From positions 92,419,344 through 92,483,343 of the forward strand of contig NC_080073.1 in NCBI RefSeq assembly GCF_949987535.1: 64,000 nt of DNA, in the 5' to 3' direction. The notes beneath the pieces are model-generated. The model saw only the letters and a list, made by a program, of their open reading frames with translations, did not search any database and was not told the origin of the DNA. The first letter of the stretch is position 1, and every line of letters begins with the position of its first letter. This document shows, piece after piece, positions 23,960-34,805 of this stretch. The stretch is from Balaenoptera acutorostrata. Taxonomy: Eukaryota > Chordata > Mammalia > Artiodactyla > Balaenopteridae. Position numbers and translations under genes: made by a program.

Positions 23960-24534
23960 AAAATCATTTCAGCTTTAATATACAGTCTCTGCTCTCCACT
24001 GCCCTTGATATGCATCCAGAGAGCTAGGTTGCAAAACACATCTGGGAGATAGCAATCAAGCTGTATTCAGAATCACTTCTCCTCTCTTATAATGAAATAT
24101 TTGTTATAATAAGCTCATTGACCTAGGATCCTTCTTCCCCAAAACAAGATCTCTTATCCTCGTCTCTCACTCTAAATACCTTTCTTTGGACCTGCCCTAT
24201 TAGTTTAGCAGATATGCTCAGATCATTCACATTTAAAGTGGGGATGGAGTGGGCATAGTACTGGATATGGGTTGGGGCATAACATTTTGAAAACCATGAT
24301 ACATGAGAACTGGAACAATGAATTTCTTCACTGGGATCCCTCCATAGCATGAGGCATACCATTCAATACAGCAAAAGTCTCTGAAATTGTGACATTTGTA
24401 TTGCTCTAATTAGCCAACTGTCGAGTGCAGCATCCCACTTGAGGGTTGAGTGTATCTGACTGAAACTTCTGTTATGATTCTAAAGTGAATTTAATCTCCC
24501 ATGTTGTAAATGACAGTGACAATAAATTCTCAAA

Positions 24535-25245
24535 CAACAAAAATAGAGGTTTTATGATCCAGCAATCGCGCTCATTGCTGTTTACCCAAATGAGTTGAAA
24601 ACTTATGTCCAAAAATATGCACAGGGGTGTTTATGTCAGTTTTATTCACAATTGCCAGAACTTGCAAGCAACCCAGATGTTCTTCAGTAGGTGAATTAAT
24701 AAACTGTGGTACATCCAGACAATGGAATATTATTCAGCATTAGAAAGAAATGAGCTATCAAGCCATGAAAAGACAAGGAGGAAACTTAAATGCATGTTAG
24801 TAACAAAAGAAGCCAATCTGAGAAAGCTACAAACTGTATGATTCCAAATATATGACATTCTGGAAAAGGCAAAGCTACAGAGACAGCAAGAAGTTCAATG
24901 GTTGCTAGGAGTTTGGGGAGGGAGGAGTGAATATGTGGAGCACAGAGGATTTTTAGGGCAGTGAACCTACTCTGAATGATACTATAATGGTGGATACGTG
25001 TCATTATACATTTGTCAAAACCCACAGAATGTGACAAGTGACCCCTAATGTAAAGTATGAACTTTGGGTGATGATAATGTGTCAGTGTAGGTTCATCGAC
25101 TGTGACGTACCACTGTGATGTGGGATATTGACGGTGGGGAGGTGATGCAGTGTAGGGACAGCGTGTAAATGCAAACTCTCTGTACTCTCTGCTTGATTGG
25201 GCTGTGAACCTAAAATTGCTCTATTAAATAAAGTCTATTTAAAAG
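24535..25245 (+). mobile_element. ancient L1 (L1M type) 3' fragment
   Basis: A decayed end of ORF2 on the plus strand is visible (CCAGCAATCGCGCTC, ATTCACAATTGCCAGAACTTG, CCAGACAATGGAATATTATTCAGC). It is followed by the old L1 3' UTR with TGAAAAGACAAGGAGGAAAC, TATATGACATTCTGGAAAAG and a terminal GGGCTGTGAACCTAAAATTGC. Many indels remove any frame. Confidence 0.75.
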
Positions 25246-26604
25246 TAGGAAGTAACCTGGAACTTTCATGAAACAAATATTAACATCCTCAATGTAATCT
25301 ATCTTCCATTAAAATAAATGAAGTCCTACAGTCCACCTATAAAAACGTCTATTCCCAAATTCATGAACCCCAGTATTTTTTCAATAATAATTATACTAAT
25401 ACAGGTAAAGTTTTTGTAAAAAAGAAACCTGAATAATTTAAACAAGAAAAAATTCACATTCTTCTTTCTTTGGAATTATAGGAATATATCCCATATGTTT
25501 CAAACCTGACACACTAAATATAATAATCTGGATGAGATCCATATCACCGTTCCCTGACCTTAAAGAATACAGAGGAGACAGATGCCAACAGCTGAAAAGT
25601 GTTAATGTATGCCAGCTACTTGTAATGTATTATTTCATCGTAATCTCTACGACAGCTTTTACACAGATATTATTCCCACTTTACTAATATTTTGCATGAG
25701 ACAGGGTCAGGATTTGGTCTTACAAACATGTTTTGTTTTGGAGTCCCTAATTCTCCAGGTACCCAAACTCCTAGATAAGAATACTGGGTTTCCCCAGGTT
25801 ATTTGCTCAGAATTATACGAGAAAATTTAACAACTGGGCCAGAGGCCTTGAATAGGAGGAAACACTGGAGACCTAGTCCTATGAACTAGAAGTAGGAAAG
25901 GATAGCAGAAAAAGTAGGAACTAGTCTAAGGCAGCTAAAACTGGGGTTAAAAGAAGCCTCAGGAAGGAGAGCAGCACTACCGATCCCCGATGGGATAAGA
26001 AGTGCAGCATTTTCCTAACCAGGATGAGAAGGTTAAAGGAGGATAAGGGAAGGATGGCTACAGATGAAAAAGAAAAAAAGAAAAAAGAAAAGATGAAGAT
26101 GAACCACAAGTGGAGGCACCCAGCAATTGTGGGCCAGGGGTGGGGAGTGGGGAGTGGTGGTGATGGTAAGCCATAAAGGGGAACGAGGGGGTTAAGAATT
26201 TAAAAAAATTTTATTTTTATATTTTACTTCCGAATCCCAGCTCTAACCAGCTTGAAATTGACCTCACTCTCACCGTTCCATGTACTGATATGGGAAATAG
26301 CATCATTAAAGCAACAATCTACTAAGTTTGTCTTTGAGGCTTTGAATCTGAAATATGGGGATGACCCTGACATTGGAATCCTGGTCACTTGCTCAATGTC
26401 AAGGTCAGGATCTTCCCAATATGCCACATCCCTGACATGGAGTAGGAAGAATAAATAATAATTATTTCTAATAATTGTTGGTTAGCTCAAACCCAACTAA
26501 CATTTTCTTCCCTTTTTATCCCCTTCCTCCAGATGATTAGACATGTTTCTGGCTCCTGTGTGTGTCTTCTGCCTCACTGATGAGAGTTGTGTGAAGCTGC
26601 GCTG
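25246..26604. other. unassigned sequence
   Basis: I see no gene and no family that I can name. A purine-rich AAAGAAAAAAAGAAAAAAG stretch lies at about 26070-26090. Confidence 0.4.
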
Positions 26605-26781
26605 GTTCTCAAGCCTAGCTGCATATTAGACTCACCTGGGCAGCTTTTAGAAATAAAAAGCCTGGGCCTCACCCCAGTAAAACTGAACCAAAACCTTGGG
26701 GGCAGGGAGGGCCTGGGCAATGGTAGGTTTCAAACCCTCCCGAGGCGATTCTCATGTGCAGCAAGGGCTTAGAACTACTGA
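26605..26781 (+). mobile_element. MER5A-type hAT (Charlie) MITE
   Basis: This short non-autonomous hAT element has partly complementary ends: GGTTCTCAAGCCTAGCTGC at the left and GTGCAGCAAGGGCTTAGAAC at the right. In between it has the family's ATTAGACTCACCTGGGCAGCTTTT and AGGCGATTCTCATGTGCAG. Such elements were moved by the transposase of larger Charlie elements and have long been inactive. Confidence 0.75.
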
Positions 26782-28285
26782 TAGAGCATCTTTCTCTCTG
26801 AACTGCATGTTCAAAGAAACAAAGGATGAGATGTAATGTATTGAATTCTTGAGCAGGCTTTATATTCTTATATGTGAGCTAGGACCTCTGCTGTGAGATA
26901 ATTTGTCTGTTAATAAAACTACCTTCAAAATTTTAAAGACTGAGATTTCTTGTTTTCAGCACAAAGAATAGCATATGCCCGTATCAAAAGGAATTTGGAT
27001 TTAAACAGATCTGGCATTTTTCCTTTATATCTTTTTTTTTTTTTTGGTCAATTCATTATCATCTTTTCCAAGAAAAAGAGCAAGAAGTGAACATTTCCTC
27101 TGTGTAGTCACTTGAATGTGAATGCCAATAATTCCATTCTAAAAAAAAACCCAGGTACACAACTAGAGTCTGCTAGGAAGAAAAATTAAATATATTAAAT
27201 TCACAAGAATGGTTTCCAGATACTGAACCTTTGAATAACTTCAGGTTTTAGAGGGTCACTTATATCTGAAGTGTGACTAACAACAATAAGAAGCTACAGG
27301 ATCCTGACAAGTGCTCCAGCACCAGAACATAACATGAAAAACCTGCAAAGAATTCCTTGTTTCCTAGAAATATGAGATCTTGTTAAGAATTTTAAAACTA
27401 TTAATTTTTAGAAGGGGGGTGTTTTTCAGGACTCTCTCTTTTAGGACTAAAGTCTCTTGTAATTGAATAAAAGTAAAAGGAACATTAAATATCAGCAATT
27501 GATGTCACGAGCTAAGAATGTTTCCTTAGATACAGACTAAGTTTCTCTCCCCCAGGGCACCCTGCCATAGGGATTGCTTAGGACGTACGTTTGCACTGAT
27601 GTGCACATCTGGTAAAATGACATACATGTGACCTTCAGTATTTTCAACCTGCGTGAAGCTTGCAGACTGCCTTTGTGTTGACTTTCCTCTCTCTAGAGTT
27701 TGCAAGAAATTTCCATAGTTTCTAAGTAACTTGGTGTTTTTCACAATCTATATTTTCCATTTATATACATATATACACACACACATGTAACTCTATCCAT
27801 GATAGAATAAAACCCTGAAATCTCACCTTCTTTATGAAGATTTTAAAAATTGAGTTCTTAAACTGACTAGACATGTTCACGAGACTCTCCTGGTTATTTG
27901 CCACCAGTAACTCTTGTATATAAGAACTACATCCCTTTGCTTGATGAAAAGGCAGGGCAAATAGACGCTTTTGTAGCAGGGAAGGACTTTCAGACTCATT
28001 AATTTTAGGCTCCATTATGGTTGGCTTGCAAAGACCCCATGTCAGATCTATAAAAATATTTGCAGAATCTTGGTCCTCCTTGTCAAATGGCAGACAGGGA
28101 AACATCAAATTCCAAAAGATGTGTTTTTTTTTGTTTATTTGCTGATGATTGCATGGTAGAAAATGAAAACAATCTATTAGATACTGAAAGAACTGATGTA
28201 TGAAATGTATTATGTATACAAAGCAAACAGTTTAAAAATTTTTTAAAAGGATGGAAAAATCACAAACCCACCATATAGATTTGAT
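26782..28285. other. unassigned sequence
   Basis: The region has no supported gene. The longest frame (27761-28108, minus, 115 codons) has no recognisable domain and ends in a short CA/TATA tract. A T11 run lies at about 27031-27044. Confidence 0.4.
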
Positions 28286-28289
28286 GGGT

Positions 28290-28505
28290 TTGAAACAGAC
28301 CTGGGTTCCAGTCTTGCTTCTATATATCCTTACTTAATATTCAGTAATTTCCAAAGTATCTCCAAGCCTTAGGGTCTCATCTGTAGTACAGCCATAATAC
28401 TTCCTACCTCCCAGGTAGCTGGGAGGGATTACATGAGAAAAGGTTTTCAACACACCTAACATGGCATCTGGAATATATGAGAGATAGGACTTAATAAATG
28501 TCAAT
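28290..28505 (+). mobile_element. MIR SINE
   Basis: In order on the plus strand it shows CTGGGTTCCAGTCTTGCTTC (derived from the tRNA B box region), AAGCCTTAGGGTCTCATCTG, GGGAGGGATTACATGAGAAA, and a LINE-like tail CATGGCATCTGGAATATATG ending AATAAATGTC. Confidence 0.72.
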
Positions 28506-29234
28506 TACCAACTCCTTCCCCTTTGTCCTTAGAAATGTAAATGCAAAAGTAGTATTACTACCCAGGACTTCAGAGGAGCTGAATTCTGACACTAGATCTT
28601 AATAGTTCATTATATTTTTCTCTTGGACCCTGAAAAAGTGCAGGGTGAAGCCAGTTCTTTGAGTATGAAAAGTAAAATAAGATCCCTGTAAGGAAAGCCT
28701 GGATGTGTAAGCTGGTGTTGCTGGGCTGCTTTTATCTGGGATCATGATAACCCATTATGAGTGTGCTTCAGCAACCTTGAAAGTGGATAGCAGCAAAGTG
28801 CAGCTCACCGTACAACAGCAGTAGGAGACAATGCATCTTTCAAAAATGTTCTGAAATCCTGATCACGGAAGTGTCACAGTGATTAACGGTAAATTACGAA
28901 GTAAGTGCATGAAAGTGAGGGTGTGTGAAATCATAATAGGCATCTTCGTTCTGAATTTCTTATTTCCATGTCTTTAGTGAAAGAAGAGACATAATCAAAA
29001 GTAGATTGGGAGCACAGCCCAGAAGTTGGTCAGGATAATATGGCTTTAAAAGGTGAAGGACATGTCACCTTCTCCATTTTAGGCTCTATTACACTCCTGA
29101 AGACAAAGATAAGCATGTTTCTATTTAATAGACTAGCCACAAAACCAATACAGAGAAATTGTTAATACTTAGTGCAAATGCCACTTGAAGCAAATACCCT
29201 CAAGAAAAAGAGACTTTCAGAGCAAAAAGGGACT
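28506..29234. other. unassigned, possibly conserved non-coding sequence
   Basis: No repeat is recognised. Bases about 28700-28940 are compositionally balanced, keep a few CpGs (CACCGTAC, GATCACGG, TAACGG, TTACGAAG) and contain several TAA/AATTA-like cores, which is what a conserved regulatory element can look like. That is only an impression from composition. Confidence 0.3.
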
Positions 29235-29385
29235 TTGGAAACAATCTTGCCCAGCTGTATCATTTTACAGGTGAGGAAAATGAAGCCCTAAGATGTAAAG
29301 AAGACATGGTGCTTAGTTTCAAAGCCTAGAATTGAACTAAGACCCTCTGAGACCATAGTGGTTCTCTTACCATCATTTGTATGGT
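29235..29385 (-). mobile_element. MIR SINE fragment
   Basis: The complementary-strand MIR core is seen: CATTTTACAGGTGAGGAAAA, GAAGCCCTAAGATGTAAAG, then TTGAACTAAGACCCTCTGAG. It is truncated on both sides. Confidence 0.6.
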
Positions 29386-31239
29386 TGGGTCTAAGAGTGT
29401 GAGTTGAAAGCATTCAAGTACAGCTACTATTTCCACTCTCTAACAGGATTCATTAAAAGTCACAAAACAAGTAAAAGGTGATTTTCACCAACGAAAATGT
29501 TTTTATTCTAATTGAAACTATCTATTTCATCATCTATAATTCTGCACAAATTGAAAAGACTAAAAGGGTAGAAGAGAGTGATGGATAGGTTTTTCACATG
29601 GGGTTTAAGTGGAAGTAGTTTGATATAAAAAATTATTTTATTTTCTTATTAGGTTTATAAAATTTGGCAACCATGCCCATTTCCCTGAAAGTATTGCCTT
29701 CGGATTATACAATTTGGAGGTCAAGAATAATTAATGCTTCAAAGTCCTTCTCCTTCTTTGCCCAACTCCTGTTCAAATTTGTCTTCTTGAAAGAAAAGAA
29801 AAAAAAAAGGCCCTGCAAAGTCTTGCCCAAGCCTGAGAAAGCTTTATGTTAGGTTGTAGGGAAAAACAAGGCAAAATAATATAAACAGCAACCCTGACAG
29901 CTGAGATGAGAGCCCTTCTCACCGTGCTTTCCCTGGCTGCTCTGTCAAGATCTTGATGCCTGGTGATGAATAGACTGCATGTGTGCAACAGAAGATAAAA
30001 ATGATCTCTGCTGGCCCTTTCCCAGCCACAGATGTCATGGCCTTGACCTTAAATATCTTATTGCAGTCCCAGTTTGCTGAAATGCTCGAAGGCAAAATAC
30101 TCCGTGTCACTCCACCTCAGTGCGGTGAGAGGCTCCCAGAGCCTGGGAATGCGTTCATATTTGGTGATGCCTTCCTGCGTCACTAAAGCAATCAGATGGA
30201 TCCAGCCTGAGAAGACAATAAGGGCTGGACAAAAGCCGAGAGGGCAAACAGATGGGTAATAATCCCCTCTTTTATTATTTGTGCCTATGGAGAATTATTC
30301 AGCAGAATTGAATTCTCCGATGAACAGAGCCCCAGACGGCTTTATGCAGTTAAAATTACGGGATTTTTCCTTTCTATTTGCTTCTGTGCTTTGAGAGAGA
30401 TGGTAAGATGATATTCTTATTCATAACAGTAGTGATTATTTGCAAAATAAAAAGGGATCCACTGATGTTTGTGACAATCAGTAGTGTGATGCCAGGGAGT
30501 GCGAGCTCCATTCAGCCAGAGCCCCTTCATCGTGGATCAGGATATATATGGGACATTTGTCAACACCCTCTGTAAGCTCCCAGGGTCTATGATGGACAGG
30601 GCTCTGGAAAAGAGATGGGACATCTGCTATTCAGAATTGATTTTGGAAATCAGAATGACCCAGAGGGCCAAGCACATAATAACCGCCCCCCTGCATTTCA
30701 TAAGTTTTGAAGTAATTCAGTAATCTGTGACTTAGAAAGCTTCAGCCAATTGATTTGGGAAAAAGAAGTCCCCCATAACCCAGGATTAGGAGGCTGGAAA
30801 GTGAGGAGGCATTGGCTGCAATGGAAGGTGCACGGGCTACTTTCCTATTTTACATGCCCTCCCATGTCCTCAGTCCACTGCATGGCTCCCCGAGGGTCCT
30901 GCAGGCAGTGTGGGTACCAGCGGACAGCAGGGGTGAGGCACAAACTCTAGGGCTGCTTGCCACTGCAGGGCACCCCAGGCAACTGCTGCTATAATCTTGC
31001 TGAGTGTAGCTTTTGTAGGCTTACATTCCCCAGAAATGTAGCAGGAAAGGTCTTCTAAGCTTAGGCTTAGAACCTGACCAGATGTGGAAGAATTCTTTCA
31101 GACTCGATTACCTTTGTTTGGGGGCTGCTGTTCAACAGGTGTTTAAAAAAGAGTAAGTAGTATAATATCCTATGTTATTGCATACCCTGGGAAAAAATTC
31201 TATTTCTCATCAAAGATGTTTTGTTACACAAAAAGAAAA
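29386..31239. other. unassigned sequence with a candidate conserved element
   Basis: No repeat was recognised across about 1.8 kb, which is unusual for this window. The part at 30230-30380 is the best candidate for a conserved non-coding element (see findings). Short frames at 29983-30186 and 30750-30950 show no domain. Confidence 0.35.
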
Positions 31240-31435
31240 ACAAACAACAATAATAGCTACTATTTATTGAGTTACTAAGGACGTGTGTGTGTGTGTACAC
31301 TTACAGTATGTATGTGGATATATATCTTTAGAAGTTAAGTGACTTTCTTAAGATAATACAATTAGTAAACTTTGGAGCCTAGGACTGTCTGATTCCAAAC
31401 CTCAAGGTCCTTCTACAAAACCAAGCTACCGCATC
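31240..31435 (-). mobile_element. MIR SINE with an internal GT tract
   Basis: Bases AATAGCTACTATTTATTGAG, AGTTAAGTGACTTTCTTAAG and TGGAGCCTAGGACTGTCTG follow the MIR complementary-strand order. A short (GT)n tract at about 31284-31296 sits inside. Confidence 0.55.
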
Positions 31436-31439
31436 TCTT

Positions 31440-31585
31440 GCACTTAGTTGCAATTGATCCTACACTGCCTTATCCTCTTAACTCTCTTTTCATATTTCCT
31501 TAACTACATTGTAAGCAGCTTGAGAGCAGGAGCCCCATTCTATATTTGTCTTCCCCACAAAACCAAATAGGAGTCTAGAGAACAC
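31440..31585 (+). mobile_element. L2 LINE 3' fragment
   Basis: The segment ACATTGTAAGCAGCTTGAGAGCAGGAGCC matches the well-known L2 3' end (the part with TGTAAGCTCCATGAGGGCAGGG). It is preceded by the pyrimidine-rich part of that end. It is short and diverged. Confidence 0.5.
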
Positions 31586-32364
31586 TCTCTTCAGGCCACG
31601 ACCAAACTTCCTTGTGATGAAAGTCTATTGTATACATCCTGTGATTATTCGATACTGTAATGAGACCTCAAGACCTCATTTCGTTCGAAAGACATGGTGG
31701 GAATAGTTGGGATCAGACTACTGAGGGCCTTGTACGCCATTTGTGGCATAGACACTGCTCACTGGATATCCATGTGCCCCTACGTTTCCCAGCCTCTCCA
31801 CATTGGCGGCACTTGGGACACACAACTAGTTCTGAGGGGTGGGCTGTGAGCAGAGATGACATGCATCTGGACCACGGCACTTAAGAGTTAATGTTCCTTT
31901 TCCGTTCTTCTCTTTCCTCATCGTGGTGCCATGAGATGGTAGCATCACAAGACACATGAAGCCTGCATTTCTCAATAGTTGGATGAGAACTCCTTCATCA
32001 GACTTTGCTAGTGAAAGACACTTTTGTTTTCCTAAACCACCGAGATATGGCGGTTTACATACTACTACTGCAAACCCTATCTTTTAAAAATTTATATACT
32101 GTGCCATAAGATTTGGACTTTATTTTAATGGAATTGGCAAATTAGAAGCTTTCGTATAGGGAAGCAGCAATGGAAAATATCTTAACTATCAAATTAGCTC
32201 TTTTTAAAATCATTTCCTTGTATTTTCTTTCCTACCGGCATTTCCCCAAGGTCATTTACTTTTCACTCATTCATTCAACAACCGATTGTTAATCATCTTA
32301 TTTATCCACTAGGATATGTCTGGTATGGGACATTCAGAGATGATGATCTGGTTATTTATTAAAT
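31586..32364. other. unassigned sequence
   Basis: No gene or nameable repeat is seen. The frame at 31660-31884 is short and without a domain. Confidence 0.35.
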
Positions 32365-32610
32365 ACAGAAATAAAGCATATTATAGGCCAGACACTGTTC
32401 TGGTACTTGTCAAATATTTACTTTTTTAATCCTCATAGCAATGCTAGAATGCACTATCATTATCCTCATTTTATATATTAAGGAAACTGGAACCCAGAGA
32501 GATTAAGTAACTTGCCCAAGGTCACAGAGCTGCTAGTGGGAAAAATAGGACTTGAACCCAGGCTGTCTTCCTCCAGAATCTGGGCTCTAATCCACCAAGT
32601 ATGTTGATGA
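32365..32610 (-). mobile_element. MIR SINE, nearly complete
   Basis: Clear MIR in complementary orientation: GGCCAGACACTGTTCTGGTAC, TTTAATCCTCATAGCAATGC, AGGAAACTGGAACCCAGAGAG, ATTAAGTAACTTGCCCAAGG, TCACAGAGCTGCTAGTGGG and GGACTTGAACCCAGGCTGTC. This is the best-preserved MIR in the window. Confidence 0.8.
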
Positions 32611-33214
32611 CAGTGTGATAGTCTAATCAGTGCAGAAGATGGAGTCCTAACAGACCGTGATGGCCAACTTGGTCCTCCTTCCCCCAACCCCACCCCATGG
32701 GCCTTACTGAAGCTGAAAATTCCCTCCTTCTAATGCATCACAAATATCATCCTGGGAGTTAGGTTAAGACCAGGAAATTCTCAGAAAAATGCTGAGAGAA
32801 CTAACAGGGAATTGATCCCATCTCTGCATTCCCTTAATGTTTTCTTTGCATTCCTATTAAGCCACTGCTCATACCACATCTTTATTTACTTACTTAGTTA
32901 TACACAAGTTTTATTCATTTTGGTACGCTTACAGCACTTACCTCACTACACAAATATGCAGAGTAAATGTCTGACAGATGATGTAAATGAAAGAATGAGT
33001 AATATAACCTAAGCCATATCTACAGCTAAAATTTTGGTATCTTTGGATATTTCTGGTGAAATGGTGGGGTAGACAATCCAGCAGTTAATAAATTCTCTTT
33101 CTGCCATATTATCAATCCTGATGATATAACACTTTGAACAAGTATTAACACTTAATTATTGTTCCAACTGTGGAGTAATATTTCTATTCTAGTTCTGAGA
33201 AAATAATAAAGGGC
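32611..33214. other. unassigned sequence
   Basis: No gene or recognisable repeat is present between two MIR elements. Confidence 0.35.
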
Positions 33215-33244
33215 ATATACTGATTATTTAGTATGTTAGACAGT

Positions 33245-33591
33245 TGCTATGGACTAAATGTTTGCATCCCCGAAATTCATATGTTGAACCCCAGTTCCCA
33301 AAGTGTTGGTATTTCAAGGTGGGAAATTTGTGAGATAATTAAGTCATGAGGGTATAGTCCTTGTGACGGGGATTAGTACCTTTATAAGAAGAAACATGAG
33401 AGAGATGATCTCTCTCACCAACATGTGAGTATACAGCAAGAAGGCATTCATCTGCAAAGCAAGAAGAGGGTCCTCAGCAGGAACAGAGTCAGCCAGCACT
33501 GAGATTTTGGACTTCCCAGCCTCCAGAAATGTGAGAAATGTTTGTTGTTTAAGCCACTCAGTCTATTTGTTATAGCAGCCTGAACTAAGCA
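33245..33591 (+). mobile_element. MLT1-type MaLR solo LTR (first)
   Basis: It starts TGCTATGGACTAAATG and ends CTGAACTAAGCA. It keeps the family landmarks: AATTCATATGTTGAACCCC, AATTAAGTCATGAGGGTAT, TTTGGACTTCCCAGCCTCCA and TTGTTGTTTAAGCCACTCAG. CAGT on both sides may be a short target duplication; removing the LTR with one copy restores plausible MIR text. Confidence 0.8.
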
Positions 33592-33641
33592 GTCTCATAA
33601 GGACTTTATATATAACTTATTTAACCCTCATAGTCATACAG

Positions 33642-34262
33642 CCAATTCTCATCATTCATGGTCGTTATGTTCTACAATACTGATCTGATGCTTCTAGGAG
33701 AAATAAAGGGTTAGGTTCCTGAAAGCATCTGGTTGAAATATTTTCTTTGACTGGTCAATACAAAATCTTGTTTTATGTGTGTTTCTGTTGAAAGACACTT
33801 TATTTAATATATGATATCGATTAATTTACATTGAACTCATGGCCAATAGCATGCAGACCAACTCATGCCTGAACAAAGCTTATCTAACGCATATATTTTC
33901 TCCATAAGGCACATCACAGCCCTCTTGCACTTAGAAGCACCAGATAGCATTTAATACTATGCTTAGGGTCATTTTAAACAGTGAAATCACCAATAAAAGC
34001 ACAAATATGTTAAACACGTGGCACTAAATAGACCATAAAAAGGACAATTGTTTATGGTATGAGAGCTGAAACAAGTCAGAGCATCACCTTGTGCAACCTC
34101 AGCTGGGAGTGTGCATGCTGGGCAACTCAAAATTTTCACCTTTCTTTGCATGTTTGCAAATGACCACAAAAATGCAATGAGTATTGATCTTGGGGTCATA
34201 AATAAGTTGTAGCGAGAGGAGGTAAATTCACAAACATGGAATCTGTGAATAATGAGTGCACA
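33642..34262. mobile_element. probable non-autonomous DNA transposon
   Basis: The ends are similar inverted sequences: CCAATTCTCATCATTCATGG at the left and, complemented, GCACTCATTATTCACAGATT at the right. A segment reading GTGGCACTAAATAGACCATA resembles an old mammalian DNA element that I cannot name. It is flanked directly by MIR sequence on the left and by an MLT1 LTR on the right. Confidence 0.45.
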
Positions 34263-34654
34263 GGATGAATGCCTGTGTTCTCGCCAAATTTGTACGTTGA
34301 AGCTCTACCCCCCAGTGTGGCTGGACTTGGAGGTGGGGCATCCAAGAAAGTAAATAAGGTTAAATGAGGTCATAAGGGTGAGGCCCTGATCTGATAGGAT
34401 TAGTGCCCTTAGAAGAAACATGGGCGAGCTCCCCACTCCAGCTTATAAATACTGAGAAACCACATGAGGACACGGTGAGAGGGCAGCTGTCTGCAAGCTG
34501 GGAGGAAAGCTCTCACCAGAAACTGAATCAGCCTGAACCTTGATCTTGGACTTCTAGGTTCCAGAATTGTAAAAAAAAAAGTAAATTAAATCTCTTTTGT
34601 TTAAGTTAATCAGTCTATGGTATTTTGTAATAACAGCTGAGTAGACTAAGACAA
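34262..34654 (+). mobile_element. MLT1-type MaLR solo LTR (second)
   Basis: The landmarks GGTTAAATGAGGTCATAAGG, CATGAGGACACGGTGAGAGG, CTTGATCTTGGACTTCTAGG and AGTCTATGGTATTTTGTAAT follow the MLT1 consensus order. It is better preserved in the GAGGTTAAATGAGGTC part than the LTR at 33245, so it is a different subfamily copy rather than its proviral partner. Confidence 0.8.
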
Positions 34655-34805
34655 TGAGGATCAACTATACTATTATAACTCCACTTTAAGGATGAGGAAA
34701 TTCAGGCACGGAGATCATATGTAACTAGCACATAATGATCATATCTACTATATTTAATGGACCAGACTTCAAACCTAAGCAGTCTGAGTCCAGATTATAT
34801 GTTTT

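Larger units (their letters stand above)
33215..34805 (-). mobile_element. MIR SINE split into three pieces by younger insertions
   Basis: MIR text in complementary orientation continues across gaps. The pieces are 33215-33244 (TATTTAGTATGTTAGACAG), 33596-33637 (AGGACTTTATATATAACTTA, ACCCTCATAG) and about 34655-34805 (TAAGGATGAGGAAATTCAGG, GTCTGAGTCCAGATTATATG). The gaps are filled by one MLT1 LTR, then a DNA-transposon-like element and a second MLT1 LTR. Confidence 0.6.

Noticed and set aside
27761..28108. 115-codon minus-strand frame as a gene
   Set aside because: No domain, no start context or splice evidence, and it ends in a TATA/CA simple tract. Chance frames of this size are expected in 64 kb.
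33245..34654. The two MLT1 LTRs as the ends of one provirus
   Set aside because: They belong to visibly different MLT1 variants. The DNA between them is MIR text and a DNA-transposon-like element, not retroviral internal sequence.
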